Shown: positions 18,815 through 30,595 of the stretch, piece after piece | Numbering within the stretch: position 1 is the stretch's first letter | How the letters are laid out: every line of letters starts with the position of its first letter | Assembly (NCBI RefSeq): GCF_011601275.1 | Contig: NZ_JAAOLY010000015.1 | Coordinates: 62,001-126,000 of the forward strand | Length of the DNA stretch: 64,000 nt | Direction: 5' to 3' | Source: Janthinobacterium lividum | GTDB taxonomy: Bacteria; Pseudomonadota; Gammaproteobacteria; Burkholderiales; Burkholderiaceae_D | The notes under the pieces: model-generated | Told to the model about the DNA's origin: nothing | The model's database searches: none | The model's input: the letters and a program-made list of their open reading frames with translations, nothing else | Position numbers and translations under genes: made by a program

Positions 18815-19702
18815 TTACTTCTTGGACGGAGCGGCCGTGCCGTTACCCTTGAAGTACTTGAAGAATTCCGAACTCGGATCGACCACCATCACGTCGCCCT
18901 TGTCCTTGAAGGTGGCGCGGTAGGCTTCCAGGCTACGGTAAAACTTGTAGAACTCCGGATTCCGGCCAAACGCTTCCGCATAGACCTGCGACGCCTTGGC
19001 GTCGCCCTCGCCGCGGATCTTCTCGGCTTCGCGGTACGCTTCGGCCAGGATCACCGTGCGCTGCTTGTCGGCGTCGGCGCGGATTTTCTCGGAGTCGGCC
19101 GAACCGGTCGAACGCAGCTCGTTGGCCACGCGCACGCGCTCGGACTTCATGCGCTCATACACCGAGTTGTTGATCTGCTCGACGTAATCGACGCGCTTCA
19201 GGCGCACATCGACGATGCCCACGCCGATGGCCTCGGCCTCGGCCGCCACCTTGGCCTTGATCGCCTGCATCACCTTGCCACGCTCGCCCGAGATCACTTC
19301 GCGCACCGTGCGCTTGGTGATTTCATCATTCAGCGCGGCCTTGACGATTTGCGACATGCGGTTGCGGGCGCGGCTTTCATCACCGCCAAAGCTGCGGAAA
19401 TATGTCTTCGGATTGACGATGCGCCACTTCACATAGGCGTCGACGAGGATATTCTTCTTCTCGGCCGTGATGAAGCGCTCCGGTTCCGGCGTGTCGAGCG
19501 TCAGGATGCGCTTGTCCAGGTAGATGACGTTCTGGAACGGCGGCGGCAGCTTGAAGTACAAGCCAGGTTCGCTGATCACGTCCTTGACTTCGCCAAGGGC
19601 GAAGACGACCGCATACTTACGCTGATCGACGACAAACACGGTCGAGGAAAGGAGCATGATCGCGATAAAGCCCGCGATCAGGGCGGCTACGATACGGTTC
19701 AT
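18815..19702 (-). CDS. hflC: HflC, SPFH-domain modulator of FtsH protease
   Basis: A 295-residue membrane protein. It has an N-terminal signal-anchor (IVAALIAGFIAIMLLSSTVFVV, about residues 4-25), then an SPFH/band-7 domain (FALGEVKDVISEPGLYFKLP) and a charged helical C-terminus rich in AEAYREAEKIRGEGDAKAS repeats. With HflK it forms a large periplasmic cage around FtsH and restrains its proteolysis. The start ATG shares one base with the hflK stop (TAATG), so the two are coupled. Confidence 0.96.
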   Translation of the reverse strand: MNRIVAALIAGFIAIMLLSSTVFVVDQRKYAVVFALGEVKDVISEPGLYFKLPPPFQNVIYLDKRILTLDTPEPERFITAEKKNILVDAYVKWRIVNPKTYFRSFGGDESRARNRMSQIVKAALNDEITKRTVREVISGERGKVMQAIKAKVAAEAEAIGVGIVDVRLKRVDYVEQINNSVYERMKSERVRVANELRSTGSADSEKIRADADKQRTVILAEAYREAEKIRGEGDAKASQVYAEAFGRNPEFYKFYRSLEAYRATFKDKGDVMVVDPSSEFFKYFKGNGTAAPSKK

Positions 19703-20994
19703 TAGCGGCTCTCCCGTTCACGCGAAGAGCGGCTGTCGCGACGCGAATTGACTTCTACTGTCTGCATGGCTTCCTGTGGAATTACGGTATTGGCTGCGGG
19801 TGCGGCCGCTGCGGCGCGCGCTGCCGCGGCCGAGGCGTCCGACGCCGCCTGCTGGGCGATCAACTTGTCGAGCGGCAGATACAGCAGATTGCTGCCCGTC
19901 TTCGCGTCAACCATGACCTTGCTGGCACTGCTGAACACTTGCTGCATCGTTTCCAGGTACATGCGGTCGCGCGTGACGGCCGGCGCCTTCTGGTACTCGA
20001 CCAGCACCTGCTTGAAGCGCGACGCATTACCTTCGGAGTTCTCGGTCACCATGGCCCGGTAGGCCTCGGCTTCCTGCACCAGGCGGAATGCTGCGCCGCG
20101 TGCTTTCGGAATGACGTCATTGGCGTAGGCCTGGCCTTCATTCTTCTGGCGCTCACGGTCCTGGCCTGCCTTGACGGCATCGTCGAAGGCGGCTTGCACC
20201 TGCTCCGGCGGCTGCACGGCCTGCATCGTCACGTTATTGATCAACACGCCAGCCTTGTAACCTTCAAGAATCTGCTGCATCAATTTTTGCGTGTCAAAGG
20301 CCACTTTTTCGCGGCCTTCATACAGCACGAAGTCCATCTTGCTGCGGCCCACCACTTCGCGGATCGCCGTCTCGGCGACTTGGCGCAAGGTGTCTTCCTG
20401 GTCGCGCAGGCTGAACAGCCATTCCACCGGATCTTTCAAGGTGTACTGCACCGCGAACTGGATGTCGATGATGTTTTCATCGTCCGTCAGCATCAGCGAC
20501 TCGCTGGCCTGCTTGTTGCGCAGCGACGTGCGATAGCCGACTTCCACCGTGCGCACCTGCGACACGTTGACGGTTTCATCGGTCTGGAACGGATACGGCC
20601 AGCGCCAGTTGAGACCGGCCGGCGCCGTGCGCGTGTATTGGCCAAACGTCAGCACGACGCCGCTCTGGCCCTCTTGCACGATGAAGGCGCCGCTGGCGAG
20701 CCAGATGAAGACGGCGATCACGCCGACCACGCCGGCGGTGATGCCTGCGCCCTTCATGTCGGGACGCGGACCACCGCCGCCGTTGTTATTGCCGCCGTTG
20801 TCGGGACGGTTCTTCTGTCCGAAAAAAGCGTTCAGGCGCTGATTGAAATCGCGCCACAACTGATCGAGGTCCGGCGGACCTTCGCCGGGCTTTTTGCCTT
20901 CTTGGGCTTTCTTGCCGTCGTCCTTGCGATTGCCCCAGCGGGGATCGTTCAGGGACAACTTCAAGCCTGTTTTTTTGAGTAGGGAGACAAGCAT
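19702..20994 (-). CDS. hflK: HflK, SPFH-domain modulator of FtsH protease
   Basis: 430 residues. A glycine- and charge-rich cytoplasmic head (LSLNDPRWGNRKDDGKKAQEG) precedes a single helix at about residues 80-102 (AGITAGVVGVIAVFIWLASG). The SPFH domain follows (QSGVVLTFGQYTRTAPAGLNW), then an alanine-rich helical tail. It partners HflC. It starts 2 nt after the hflX stop, giving the classic hfq-hflX-hflK-hflC order. Confidence 0.96.
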   Translation of the reverse strand: MLVSLLKKTGLKLSLNDPRWGNRKDDGKKAQEGKKPGEGPPDLDQLWRDFNQRLNAFFGQKNRPDNGGNNNGGGGPRPDMKGAGITAGVVGVIAVFIWLASGAFIVQEGQSGVVLTFGQYTRTAPAGLNWRWPYPFQTDETVNVSQVRTVEVGYRTSLRNKQASESLMLTDDENIIDIQFAVQYTLKDPVEWLFSLRDQEDTLRQVAETAIREVVGRSKMDFVLYEGREKVAFDTQKLMQQILEGYKAGVLINNVTMQAVQPPEQVQAAFDDAVKAGQDRERQKNEGQAYANDVIPKARGAAFRLVQEAEAYRAMVTENSEGNASRFKQVLVEYQKAPAVTRDRMYLETMQQVFSSASKVMVDAKTGSNLLYLPLDKLIAQQAASDASAAAARAAAAAPAANTVIPQEAMQTVEVNSRRDSRSSRERESR

Positions 20995-20996
20995 AA

Positions 20997-22220
20997 CTAT
21001 CGTGTTCCGACTTGGGAGTGGGTGGAAATCCTATCGTCCTCGCCAGGCTCTTTGTCCTGGTCCGGGGCGGCGCCATCGTGCTGGTCGTACTGACCGTCAA
21101 ACTGATCTTCCTGCGGTGCTTCATCGTTCTGATACAGGTGGGCCGAACGAGGCGCCTTCCTGGCCATCTCGACAATCGCATCGCGCAGCAGGTCGAGCCC
21201 ACTGCCCTTCTGCGCACTGACGAACACGCGACTGATCGTAGCATATTCATCGCGCTCCACCGAAGGCTCCAGCCCGGCCGCATCGATCTTGTTCCACACG
21301 AGGATTTGCGGAATATGATCGGCGCCAATCTCTTTCAAGACCAGGTTGACCTGCTCGATCTGCTCCATGCGCACCGGCGACGCGGCGTCGACGACGTGCA
21401 GCAGCAAATCGGCATGAATGGTTTCTTCGAGCGTGGCGCGGAAGGCGGCCACCAATTGGTGCGGCAATTCGCGCACGAAGCCGACCGTGTCGGAGATCAC
21501 CACGTTGCCCACTTCCTGCCCCAGGTAAACCCGGCGCGAGGTGGTGTCGAGCGTGGCGAACAACTGGTCGGCGACATACACGCCGGCCTTGGTCACGGCA
21601 TTGAACAGGGTCGACTTGCCGGCATTGGTATAGCCGACCAGGGACACCGAGAATGTGTGATTGCGGCCGCGCGCGCGGCGCTGCGTTTCGCGTTGCTTGT
21701 GCAGCTTTTCCAGACGGGCGCGCAAGGCCTTGACGCGGTCGCCGATCAGCCGGCGGTCGGTCTCGAGCTGCGTCTCGCCGGGACCGCGCAAGCCGATACC
21801 GCCCTTTTGCCGTTCAAGGTGGGTCCAGCCGCGGATCAGGCGCGTGGCCAGATGCTGCAGCTGCGCCAGCTCGACTTGCAGCTTGCCCTCGTGGCTCTTG
21901 GCGCGCTGCGCAAAGATGTCGAGAATCAGGCTGGTACGGTCGAGCACGCGCACATTCAGACGCTTTTCCAGATTGCGCTGCTGGGCAGGCGAGAGGGCAT
22001 GGTTGAAGATGACGATTTCCAGGCCATCGTTGACGACGACGTCGCCAATTTCATCGGCCTTGCCGCTGCCGACGAAATACGCGGAATCGGGACTGGAACG
22101 CTTGGCCGTGATGGTGGAAATCGGGTCTGCGCCAGCCGAACGCGACAACAGCATGAGTTCCTCCATGCTGGCGGCGAAGTCGCTGTGACCGAAGTCAACT
22201 CCGACTAGTGCCGCGCGCAT
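20997..22220 (-). CDS. hflX: GTPase HflX, ribosome-associated
   Basis: 407 residues. The N-terminal HflX domain (VGVDFGHSDFAASMEELMLL to SPDSAYFVGSGKADEIG) is followed by a helical linker (RLIRGWTHLERQKGGIGLRG, then GPGETQLETDRRLI) and a G domain with G1 GYTNAGKSTLFN, G3 DTVGF and G4 NKID. The family splits stalled or heat-damaged 70S ribosomes. A charged, Asp/Gln-rich C-terminal tail of about 30 residues follows the G domain. It lies 114 nt downstream of hfq. Confidence 0.96.
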   Translation of the reverse strand: MRAALVGVDFGHSDFAASMEELMLLSRSAGADPISTITAKRSSPDSAYFVGSGKADEIGDVVVNDGLEIVIFNHALSPAQQRNLEKRLNVRVLDRTSLILDIFAQRAKSHEGKLQVELAQLQHLATRLIRGWTHLERQKGGIGLRGPGETQLETDRRLIGDRVKALRARLEKLHKQRETQRRARGRNHTFSVSLVGYTNAGKSTLFNAVTKAGVYVADQLFATLDTTSRRVYLGQEVGNVVISDTVGFVRELPHQLVAAFRATLEETIHADLLLHVVDAASPVRMEQIEQVNLVLKEIGADHIPQILVWNKIDAAGLEPSVERDEYATISRVFVSAQKGSGLDLLRDAIVEMARKAPRSAHLYQNDEAPQEDQFDGQYDQHDGAAPDQDKEPGEDDRISTHSQVGTR

Positions 22221-22334
22221 GATGGCATCTGATGAGTTGCGGCGGACGCCGACGCCGATGCAAACGCATCAGCGCCGCTGGCGCGGACGGGGGCGATGGA
22301 GGGTGAAAGGCGCTGGGCCGTCAAGCTCAACGCT

Positions 22335-22571
22335 TTACTCCGCTTCAGATTCAATATTGAGATTGACGGCACGGGCCGGCACCACTGTCGAGATGGCATG
22401 CTTGTACACCATCTGTGTCACCGTATTGCGCAGCAATACGACATATTGATCAAACGATTCGATATGGCCCTGCAATTTAATGCCATTGACCAGGTAGATC
22501 GAGACAGGAACATGCTCTTTGCGTAATGCATTGAGGAATGGGTCTTGTAACAGTTGCCCTTTGTTGCTCAT
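22335..22571 (-). CDS. hfq: RNA chaperone Hfq
   Basis: A 78-residue Sm-like protein forming hexameric rings that pair small RNAs with mRNAs. [21 protein letters not shown] covers helix 1 and the first strand. Sm1 includes [21 protein letters not shown], and Sm2 is the conserved [11 protein letters not shown]. The C-terminal tail is short ([13 protein letters not shown]), as in other beta-proteobacteria. GGAG precedes the ATG. The promoter must lie in the 240-nt gap before der, where no perfect sigma-70 boxes were found. Confidence 0.98.
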   Translation of the reverse strand: MSNKGQLLQDPFLNALRKEHVPVSIYLVNGIKLQGHIESFDQYVVLLRNTVTQMVYKHAISTVVPARAVNLNIESEAE

Positions 22572-22755
22572 AACAGCTCCGTTGTTTATGTTGTTGTGTA
22601 AGAATTGGAGGCGACTCGCTTGATTTCAAGTGCTCTCACACCTTTCAAAGAAAGAAAGATGCGTCATAGCTACTGTAACCTGTTTTCGCGATCGCTGTCG
22701 CGCATGGCGCATTAACACTTTATTATTTCTGTGCAAAAGCCATTAATTGGCTGTC

Positions 22756-22780
22756 GGCGCCGCATTATCTCTGCGGCGCC
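22756..22780 (-). terminator. hairpin between der and hfq, possible terminator
   Basis: A 9-bp perfect stem GGCGCCGCA/TGCGGCGCC with a 7-nt loop, 31 bp past the der stop. No T-run follows directly; a weaker GCCA/TGGC stem followed by TTTT lies further on (22739-22751). The remainder of the 240-nt gap is the hfq leader with no other clear signal. Confidence 0.5.
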
Positions 22781-22811
22781 TTAATATGCACTTAATTCAG
22801 CCGTTAACTAT

Positions 22812-24158
22812 TTACTTGCTAGGCGTGCGTGCAAACGGGTTTTTACCCGTACGCAGTTCGATGCGCAGCGGCGTGCCGACCAGGGCAAACGTATCGCGGA
22901 AATGTTTTTCCAGATAGCGTTTGTACGGATCGCCAACGGCGTCGAGCGCATTGCCGTGAATAACGATCACAGGCGGGTTCATGCCGCCCTGGTGCGCATA
23001 ACGCAGCTTCGGACGGATCGAGCCCTTGCGGCGCGGCTCCTGCTTCTCCACGGCCTCGATCAGGGCGCGCGTCAGCTTCGGCGTCGACAGGTCGCACATG
23101 GCGGCCGCATACGCGGCGTTGAGCGACTTCATCAGTGGGCCGATGTTGGTGCCCTTCAGCGCCGAAATGAAATGCATTTGCGCGAACGACAGGAAATCGA
23201 GCTTGCGGTCGATATCGATCTTGATTTCATCGCGCTCGTGCGATTGCAAGCCATCCCATTTATTTACGGCCACGACCAGCGCGCGGCCCGATTCCAGGAT
23301 AAAGCCGGCGATGTGCGCGTCCTGCTCCGAGATATCCTGCTGCGCGTCGAGCATCAGCACGACCACGTTGGCTTCGGAAATCGACTGCAGCGTTTTCACC
23401 ACCGAGAATTTCTCGATCGCTTCAAACACCTTGCCGCGGCGGCGGATACCGGCCGTGTCGATCAGGGTGTATTGCTGGCCATCGCGCTCGAACGGGATTT
23501 CGATCGAATCGCGCGTCGTGCCCGGCATGTCGAAGGCGATCACGCGCTCTTCGCCCAGCAAGGTGTTGATCAAGGTCGACTTGCCCACGTTCGGACGGCC
23601 GACGAGGGCGATCTTGATGCCGCGGTCGGTCTTTTCCAGCTCTTCAGGCTCATCCGGACGCTGCGCGAACGCCAGGTCCAGCATCACTTCGACGAGGTCG
23701 TTGACGCCGTCGCCGTGCGCCGACGAGATCGCATACGGATCGCCCATGCCCAATTCATAGAATTCGGACACGACGGCCGTGTAGCGCATGCCTTCGCTTT
23801 TGTTGACCACCAACAAGACCGGGCGGCCGCTCTTGCGCAGGAAGTCGACGATGGTCTTGTCATGCGGGGTCAGGCCTTGACGGCCGTCCACGATGAACAC
23901 CACCACGTCGGCCTCGGCCACGGCCTGCTTGGTCTGCAGTGCCATCTGGTGCATGATGCCTTCCTTGGCGACGGGTTCGAAACCACCCGTATCGATGACG
24001 AGGAAGGGACGTTCGCCGACACGGCCTTCGCCATAGTGACGATCGCGCGTCAACCCAGGCAAATCCGCCACCAGCGCATCGCGCGAGCGGGTCAGACGAT
24101 TGAATAAAGTCGATTTCCCAACATTGGGTCGACCTACTAGTGCAATTACCGGCTTCAT
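22812..24158 (-). CDS. der: ribosome-assembly GTPase Der (EngA)
   Basis: 448 residues with two tandem GTPase domains, unique to this family, acting in 50S subunit assembly. The first G1 is [12 protein letters not shown] at residues 9-20, with DTGGF as G3 and NKSE as G4. The second begins [17 protein letters not shown] near residue 182, with DTAGI and NKWD. The C-terminal KH-like domain ends [13 protein letters not shown]. The start lies 4 nt after the bamB stop, so the two are co-translated. Confidence 0.97.
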   Translation of the reverse strand: MKPVIALVGRPNVGKSTLFNRLTRSRDALVADLPGLTRDRHYGEGRVGERPFLVIDTGGFEPVAKEGIMHQMALQTKQAVAEADVVVFIVDGRQGLTPHDKTIVDFLRKSGRPVLLVVNKSEGMRYTAVVSEFYELGMGDPYAISSAHGDGVNDLVEVMLDLAFAQRPDEPEELEKTDRGIKIALVGRPNVGKSTLINTLLGEERVIAFDMPGTTRDSIEIPFERDGQQYTLIDTAGIRRRGKVFEAIEKFSVVKTLQSISEANVVVLMLDAQQDISEQDAHIAGFILESGRALVVAVNKWDGLQSHERDEIKIDIDRKLDFLSFAQMHFISALKGTNIGPLMKSLNAAYAAAMCDLSTPKLTRALIEAVEKQEPRRKGSIRPKLRYAHQGGMNPPVIVIHGNALDAVGDPYKRYLEKHFRDTFALVGTPLRIELRTGKNPFARTPSK

Positions 24159-24162
24159 TGTA

Positions 24163-25308
24163 TTACTCGACCGCGAGAGCGGTCACTGTCCCTGATTGGG
24201 TTTGAAAAATCAAATTCGAACCGGCAACAACGGGAGCCGAAACAATCGGGCTACCGTCGGTGCTGACACGACCTATTAATGCGCCATCTTCCCGTGACAG
24301 GAAGTGGATGTAACCTTGATAGTCGCCAACGGCGACGCTGCGGCCGTAGGAGGCCGGCGTCGACAGGCGGCGGCGCGCCAGCGCCTCATTCTTCCAGGCG
24401 CTCTGGCCGCCTTCGCGGCTGAACGCCACGACGGCGCCCTGGTCATCTGCAACAAACACGAAACGCTGGTCGACGGCCACGCCCACATCGGACGAGATCG
24501 GCTTGGTCCAGCGCGGCACGCCCGTGGCGGCGTCGAAGCAGCCCGCCTTGCCCTGGTACGTGACGGCGCACACTTCGCCTTCGTACACCACCGGCGTGCC
24601 GGCGATGTCGGAGACACGCTCCAGTTCGGTAGCGCCGCGCGGTTCGCTGACGACGATCTCCCAGCGTACCACACCGGTCGCCGCCGTCAGCGCCAGCAGC
24701 TTGCCGCCAGGCTGGGCCACGTAGATGTTCGCACCGCCCAGCACCATGCCCGGCGCATTGCGCAGGGTCAATGCCGGCGTGGCGCGCTGCACCGTCCACT
24801 TGCGCTCGCCCGTCTTGGCGTCGAAGCCGACGATGCGGTTGTCGACGCTGCGTACCACGACCACGCCCTGCCCCACGACGGGCGCCGTCAATACTTCGCT
24901 GGATGCCTGCGCCTTCCACAGCTGCTTGCCATCGGCGTCAAACGCCAGCACGGCGCCCTTGGCGGCACCGACGGCCACGACCGCGCCGTCGCTGCCGGCA
25001 CTTGCGGTGATATCGCTGCCGGCCTTGACGCGCCACGTTTCACGGCCGCTGGCCGCATCCAGGCGCGCCAGCGCGCCATCGGCGCTGACCACGTACAGGC
25101 TGTTGCCGGCCAGCGCAGGCGTAAACGCGTACACGCCGGCCTTGCCAATCGAATACTTCCAGGCGTCGCGCACGGCGATGCTCGATTTTAACTCGACCAG
25201 CTTGGCCGGTTCGACTTTCGGATCTTTCGAAGCGAACGGGTTCCACGACGAGCAACCGGCCATCAGGGCCAACAGACTTGCAGCTACCAGCTTTTCAGTG
25301 ACACGCAT
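24163..25308 (-). CDS. bamB: outer-membrane assembly lipoprotein BamB
   Basis: A 381-residue beta-propeller lipoprotein of the BAM complex. From the ATG at 25308 the sequence is a lipoprotein signal peptide, [19 protein letters not shown], with lipobox MAGC at Cys19. PQQ-type propeller blades follow ([56 protein letters not shown]). The conserved der-bamB-yfgM-hisS order supports the call. It lies 85 nt downstream of yfgM. Confidence 0.95.
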   Translation of the reverse strand: MRVTEKLVAASLLALMAGCSSWNPFASKDPKVEPAKLVELKSSIAVRDAWKYSIGKAGVYAFTPALAGNSLYVVSADGALARLDAASGRETWRVKAGSDITASAGSDGAVVAVGAAKGAVLAFDADGKQLWKAQASSEVLTAPVVGQGVVVVRSVDNRIVGFDAKTGERKWTVQRATPALTLRNAPGMVLGGANIYVAQPGGKLLALTAATGVVRWEIVVSEPRGATELERVSDIAGTPVVYEGEVCAVTYQGKAGCFDAATGVPRWTKPISSDVGVAVDQRFVFVADDQGAVVAFSREGGQSAWKNEALARRRLSTPASYGRSVAVGDYQGYIHFLSREDGALIGRVSTDGSPIVSAPVVAGSNLIFQTQSGTVTALAVE

Positions 25309-25393
25309 AAGTGTTATCCAACCTTTTTCTTGTACTTGTAAGGGCAAGGCAGGCGGCGCATAACGCCGCCCGGCCACGCCATCAGTGTTCCTG

Positions 25394-26062
25394 TCAGGCG
25401 GCAGCCTTGTCAGCCTTGGCTTTGTCTTCCGGCACCGTACCACCGATCGCTTCCAGTTTGACCTGGATCAGTTGACGGCCTGGATTGTTCTTGTCCGTCG
25501 CAGCCAATGCGGCCAGGTAGGCCGTGCGGGCATCGGCCAGCTTGTTTTGCGCCACCAGGATGTCGCCCTTGCGGTCGGCCACGGCGCCGGCAAATTGCGC
25601 CACGGAAGCCGTTGCCAGCACTTTCAGCGCTTCATCGTAGGCTTTTTCATCCAGCAGGACGCCGGCCAGGCGCAGCTTGGCGATGGACTTGTACTCTTCC
25701 GTGCCATGCTCGGCCACCCATTGCAGCTGGGTCTTGGCCGTTTTCAGGTCGTTCGCGTCGAACGCCACCTTGGCCGCGGCCAGGGCGCTCATCTGTGCAT
25801 ACGCCGTGCCGCTGAAACGCGACTGCATGTCGCCGGCCGCGCGCATCACCTTGGCCGTATCCTTGGCGGCGATGGCGTTTTGCAATTCGTCGTACAACTG
25901 GCCCGCTTGCGCAGCCTGCGTGCGCTGGTAGTACTGCCAGCCAGCCCAGCCGCTGTAGCCTGCCAGCGCCACGATCAGGACCCAGGAGGTCAGATTGCCA
26001 TTGCGCTGCCACCAGGCTTTGAGGGTTGCCAGTTGTTCTTGTTCTTCGTGATCGTATGCCAT
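25394..26062 (-). CDS. yfgM: YfgM-type TPR membrane protein, ancillary SecYEG chaperone factor
   Basis: A 222-residue inner-membrane protein. The cytoplasmic N-terminus EEQEQLATLKAWWQRNGN is highly typical of the family. One helix (LTSWVLIVALAGYSGWAGWQ) spans about residues 24-43, and a periplasmic TPR-like helical domain follows (MRAAGDMQSRFSGTAYAQMS, then DILVAQNKLADARTAYLAAL). In E. coli the homologue links SecYEG with periplasmic chaperones. It sits between bamB and hisS as in other proteobacteria. Confidence 0.9.
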   Translation of the reverse strand: MAYDHEEQEQLATLKAWWQRNGNLTSWVLIVALAGYSGWAGWQYYQRTQAAQAGQLYDELQNAIAAKDTAKVMRAAGDMQSRFSGTAYAQMSALAAAKVAFDANDLKTAKTQLQWVAEHGTEEYKSIAKLRLAGVLLDEKAYDEALKVLATASVAQFAGAVADRKGDILVAQNKLADARTAYLAALAATDKNNPGRQLIQVKLEAIGGTVPEDKAKADKAAA

Positions 26063-26116
26063 GGGTCGTCAGATTTAATGAGTAGTTGATCGAGGGTAGA
26101 ACGGTCTTGCTGCAAA

Positions 26117-27478
26117 TCAGTGGTGATGATGCACGTGGCCGCCAGGACCGTGGTCATGGCCGCAATCGTGGTCGCCGATGATCTGGTCCACCACGTAATC
26201 GACGACATCGTCGAACGGCACCGTGTTCTGCTGCGCGCCGGCATCGGCTTCGCGCATGGCTTTCACCGTCGCGACGTTGTTGGCGATTTCATCATCGCCC
26301 ATGATTACGGCAAACGCCGCACCGCTGGCATCGGCCTTTTTCATTTGCGTCTTGAAGCTGCCGCCACCGTTGCTCGCTGCGCAATGTAGCACAACGTCCA
26401 GGCCCGCATCGCGAATCCGCTCTGCCAGCACGAACGCTTGCAAGCCTGCCTGCTCGCCCTGGTGCACCAGGTAGACGTCGCACTGGGCTGGCTGTTCCGG
26501 CTCGGCCGCGTCCTTCATCAGCAGCACCAGGCGTTCGACGCCCATGCCGAAGCCGACTGCTGGCGTCGATTTGCCGCCGAACATTTCCACCATGCCGTCA
26601 TAACGGCCGCCCGCGCACACCGTGCCTTGCGCGCCCAGCTTGTCGCTGACCCACTCGAACACCGTGCGGTTGTAGTAATCGAGGCCGCGCACCAGGCGTG
26701 GGTTGATGGTGAACGGGATATTGTTGTGATTCAAGATCTTCTGCACGCCGTGGAAGTGGGCCAGCGATTCCTCGCCCAGGTAGTCCAGCAGCTTCGGCGC
26801 GCCATTGACCAGATCCTGCATGGCAGGATTCTTGGTATCCAAAATGCGCAGCGGATTGCTGTGCAGGCGGCGCTTGGCTTCCTCGTCGAGCAGCTCGCTG
26901 TGGCTTTCCAGGTAGGCGATCAGGTCGGCGCGGTGGCGCAGGCGCTCTTGCGCGTCGCCGATCGAGTTCAGTTCCAGACGGATACCTTCCAGGCCCAGGT
27001 CATCCCACAGGCGGCGCGACAGCATGATGATCTCGGCGTCGATATCCGGGCCCGTGAAACCGATGGCTTCCACGCCGAACTGGTGGAACTGGCGGTAGCG
27101 GCCCTTCTGCGGGCGCTCGTGGCGGAACATCTGGCCCTTGTACCACAGGCGCTTCGGACCTTCGTACACCAGGTTGTGCTCGACGACGGCGCGCACCACG
27201 CCGGCCGTGCCTTCAGGGCGCAGGGTCAGATTGTCGCCGTTCATCGAATCGGTGAACGAATACATTTCCTTTTCCACGATATCGGTCACGGCGCCGATGG
27301 CGCGCGCAAACAATTTCGTTTCTTCCACGATCGGCGTGCGGATCTGCTGGAAACCGTAGCTTTGCAGCACGGATTGCGCCGTGTTTTCAAACAATTCCCA
27401 CAGCGGAGCGTCGGCGGGCAGGATATCGTTCATGCCTTTGACGGCAGTGATCTTGTCGAGTTTTTTATTTTCGGACAT
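26117..27478 (-). CDS. hisS: histidyl-tRNA synthetase with a histidine-rich C-terminal tail
   Basis: 453 residues, class [22 protein letters not shown] is the conserved N-terminus; motif 2 is [13 protein letters not shown], the His-binding [15 protein letters not shown] is the HisA region, and motif 3 is GFGMGVERL. The anticodon domain covers about the last 100 residues. Unusually the protein ends [18 protein letters not shown], placing eight His and one Cys in the last 19 residues, beyond the normal end of the enzyme. It lies 33 nt downstream of ispG. Confidence 0.96.
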   Translation of the reverse strand: MSENKKLDKITAVKGMNDILPADAPLWELFENTAQSVLQSYGFQQIRTPIVEETKLFARAIGAVTDIVEKEMYSFTDSMNGDNLTLRPEGTAGVVRAVVEHNLVYEGPKRLWYKGQMFRHERPQKGRYRQFHQFGVEAIGFTGPDIDAEIIMLSRRLWDDLGLEGIRLELNSIGDAQERLRHRADLIAYLESHSELLDEEAKRRLHSNPLRILDTKNPAMQDLVNGAPKLLDYLGEESLAHFHGVQKILNHNNIPFTINPRLVRGLDYYNRTVFEWVSDKLGAQGTVCAGGRYDGMVEMFGGKSTPAVGFGMGVERLVLLMKDAAEPEQPAQCDVYLVHQGEQAGLQAFVLAERIRDAGLDVVLHCAASNGGGSFKTQMKKADASGAAFAVIMGDDEIANNVATVKAMREADAGAQQNTVPFDDVVDYVVDQIIGDHDCGHDHGPGGHVHHHH

Positions 27479-27511
27479 AGTGTTCTTCTTTACTTTTTTA
27501 TCGGATCAGGC

Positions 27512-28780
<1,269 letters not shown>

Positions 28781-28818
28781 AATATTATCTTCTGAATTTG
28801 CTTGAACGGTTACTGCAA

Positions 28819-29793
28819 TTATTTGATGCTGACGCGCGAGATCGTGCCACCGGCAACGGTCGGCAGCTCCAGCTTGGCGCCGCGCAGAGTTGCCTGCACC
28901 ACACCGGGCTTGCCCACCACCAGAGTGGCCGGACCCGTGATATCGAACGTTTCCGTGCTGCCCGCCTTGACCATGCGCGAAATCAGCGGCGCGCTGCCAG
29001 GGCGGCGGATTTCCACCCAGGAATCCTGCTCCACCTTCAGCACCAGCGCATTTGCGCCCACGGCAGGGGCGGCAGCAGGCGGCGTGACGGCAGCCGTCGA
29101 GGCAGTCGCCGGGGCTGGCACGGCCGCTGGCGGCACGGCGGCGGCCGGCGCCGGAGCGATGGCGGAGGCCGGTGCGCCCGTCTGCGTATCGTTGCCTGGC
29201 GGCGGCGGCACGGAAATCAGGGGCACGGACGGCGACTGCACGGGCGTCAAGTCCTGGCCCGGCTTGATCAGGGTCGTTTCCACGGGCCCCACTTCCGCAT
29301 GCGATGTTTCTTTCCCGGCTTGCGAGGACAGCAGGCTGGCCGGCACGTAGCCGAGTTTATACGCGCCAAAGGCGGCCGCCACGACGACGGCCACGGCGCC
29401 GGCAATCCACAGGGGAGTCTGGTTCGAGGAGCGCTGCGTCATCGAGGGGAAGCGCGATTCGGAAAACGTGGCGGAAATTTCACGCCGCACGGGCGCGGCC
29501 GGGTCTTGCGCCGGCGCCGGGTGGACTTCGATCATGGCCACCAGCGGCGCCGCGTCGAGGCGCACCACCTTGGCGTAGGCGCGCACGAAACCGCGCACCA
29601 CAGCCAGGTTCGGCAAGGCCGCCATGTCGCCCTCTTCCAGCGCGATCACCTGGCGCGGCGCCAGCTTGAGCTGGTCGGCCACCTGCTCTACAGGCCAGCC
29701 CAGCGCTTCGCGCTGCGCCTTCAACTGTGCCCCTGCCAACGCAAGATTGCCCTGGGGCTGCTGCTGAGGCGTTTCTGCCCACTCTGAATTCAT
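28819..29793 (-). CDS. rodZ: RodZ-like cytoskeletal protein (HTH_25, DUF4115)
   Basis: 324 residues from the ATG at 29793, which has AGGG six bases upstream; an in-frame ATG at 29814 overlaps pilF. An N-terminal Cro-like helix-turn-helix ([20 protein letters not shown] to [16 protein letters not shown]) is followed by a helix at about residues 139-158 ([20 protein letters not shown]). A long Pro/Ala periplasmic linker leads to a C-terminal DUF4115 beta domain ([20 protein letters not shown]). RodZ links MreB filaments to cell-wall elongation; the family may also serve type IV pilus assembly next to pilF. Confidence 0.88.
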   Translation of the reverse strand: MNSEWAETPQQQPQGNLALAGAQLKAQREALGWPVEQVADQLKLAPRQVIALEEGDMAALPNLAVVRGFVRAYAKVVRLDAAPLVAMIEVHPAPAQDPAAPVRREISATFSESRFPSMTQRSSNQTPLWIAGAVAVVVAAAFGAYKLGYVPASLLSSQAGKETSHAEVGPVETTLIKPGQDLTPVQSPSVPLISVPPPPGNDTQTGAPASAIAPAPAAAVPPAAVPAPATASTAAVTPPAAAPAVGANALVLKVEQDSWVEIRRPGSAPLISRMVKAGSTETFDITGPATLVVGKPGVVQATLRGAKLELPTVAGGTISRVSIK

Positions 29794-29806
29794 TGGTATC
29801 CCTGTC

Positions 29807-30595
29807 TCACTCATCAAACGCCCCATTTTGATAAGCAGCATATTCGGGGGAGCCGGAATGGTGGTTGCGCAAATGCGCCCCCAGGCCAGCTTCCGCACCC
29901 GCATCCCCGAGCTTATGCTGCACCTTGATCCCGAGCCACAGCACATCGGCCGTCTGGCTCTCCATTGTCGCTACTTTACCGAGCCGCTCAAGGTAATGAG
30001 CCGCTTGCCGGTAGTCTTGCTGTTGGTAATACACGCGCACCAGGCCGGCATAGGTGATTGCCGCGCCAGGTGCGATGCGCTCCGCCTTGAGCCAGTAGCT
30101 GGCGGCGCGCGGGTAATCTTTCATGACCAGGCTGCACGCGGCCGCATTATGCAGCGCCAGTTCGGGCGTGCCATAGGCGGCATCTTGCAATGCGGCATCA
30201 AAATACGCCAGCGACTGCGCCTCGCGCCCGGTCTGGCACAGAAACAGGCCATAATTATTGCTCAACTCGGGATTGTGGGGCGCAAGGCGCAATGCGTAAA
30301 GAAAATCTTTTTCAGCAGCGACAGGTTGGCGCAGAGCGGCAAAAATCAGGGCGCGCATGCCGCGCACCTGCGCGTTGCCCGGCACCAGCTGGACCGCCTG
30401 CTCCGCTTCGGCCAACGCCACCACAAACTGGTCTTGCATATAATAGGCGCTGGCCAGCTGCAAGCGCAAGGCGGCGCGCTGCTCGACAGATGCGGCTTGC
30501 TCCTTGTCCGCGGTGGAAGCACAGCCGGCCAGCAGCACGCCCAGGCTGACAACAGCCGCGGCAAGTACGCCAGGATAAGCCATGCCTCCCCGCAT
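29807..30595 (-). CDS. pilF: type IV pilus biogenesis lipoprotein PilF/PilW (TPR)
   Basis: A 262-residue TPR lipoprotein that helps the PilQ secretin assemble in the outer membrane. The signal peptide ends VLLAGC, placing the lipid Cys at residue 25. TPR segments follow: LRLQLASAYYMQDQFVVALA, PELSNNYGLFLCQTGREAQS and HNAAACSLVMKDYPRAASYW. The ATG shares one base with the rlmN stop (TGATG), so it is coupled; an internal ATG four codons in (MAYPG) is less likely because its ribosome-binding site is too close. Confidence 0.93.
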   Translation of the reverse strand: MRGGMAYPGVLAAAVVSLGVLLAGCASTADKEQAASVEQRAALRLQLASAYYMQDQFVVALAEAEQAVQLVPGNAQVRGMRALIFAALRQPVAAEKDFLYALRLAPHNPELSNNYGLFLCQTGREAQSLAYFDAALQDAAYGTPELALHNAAACSLVMKDYPRAASYWLKAERIAPGAAITYAGLVRVYYQQQDYRQAAHYLERLGKVATMESQTADVLWLGIKVQHKLGDAGAEAGLGAHLRNHHSGSPEYAAYQNGAFDE

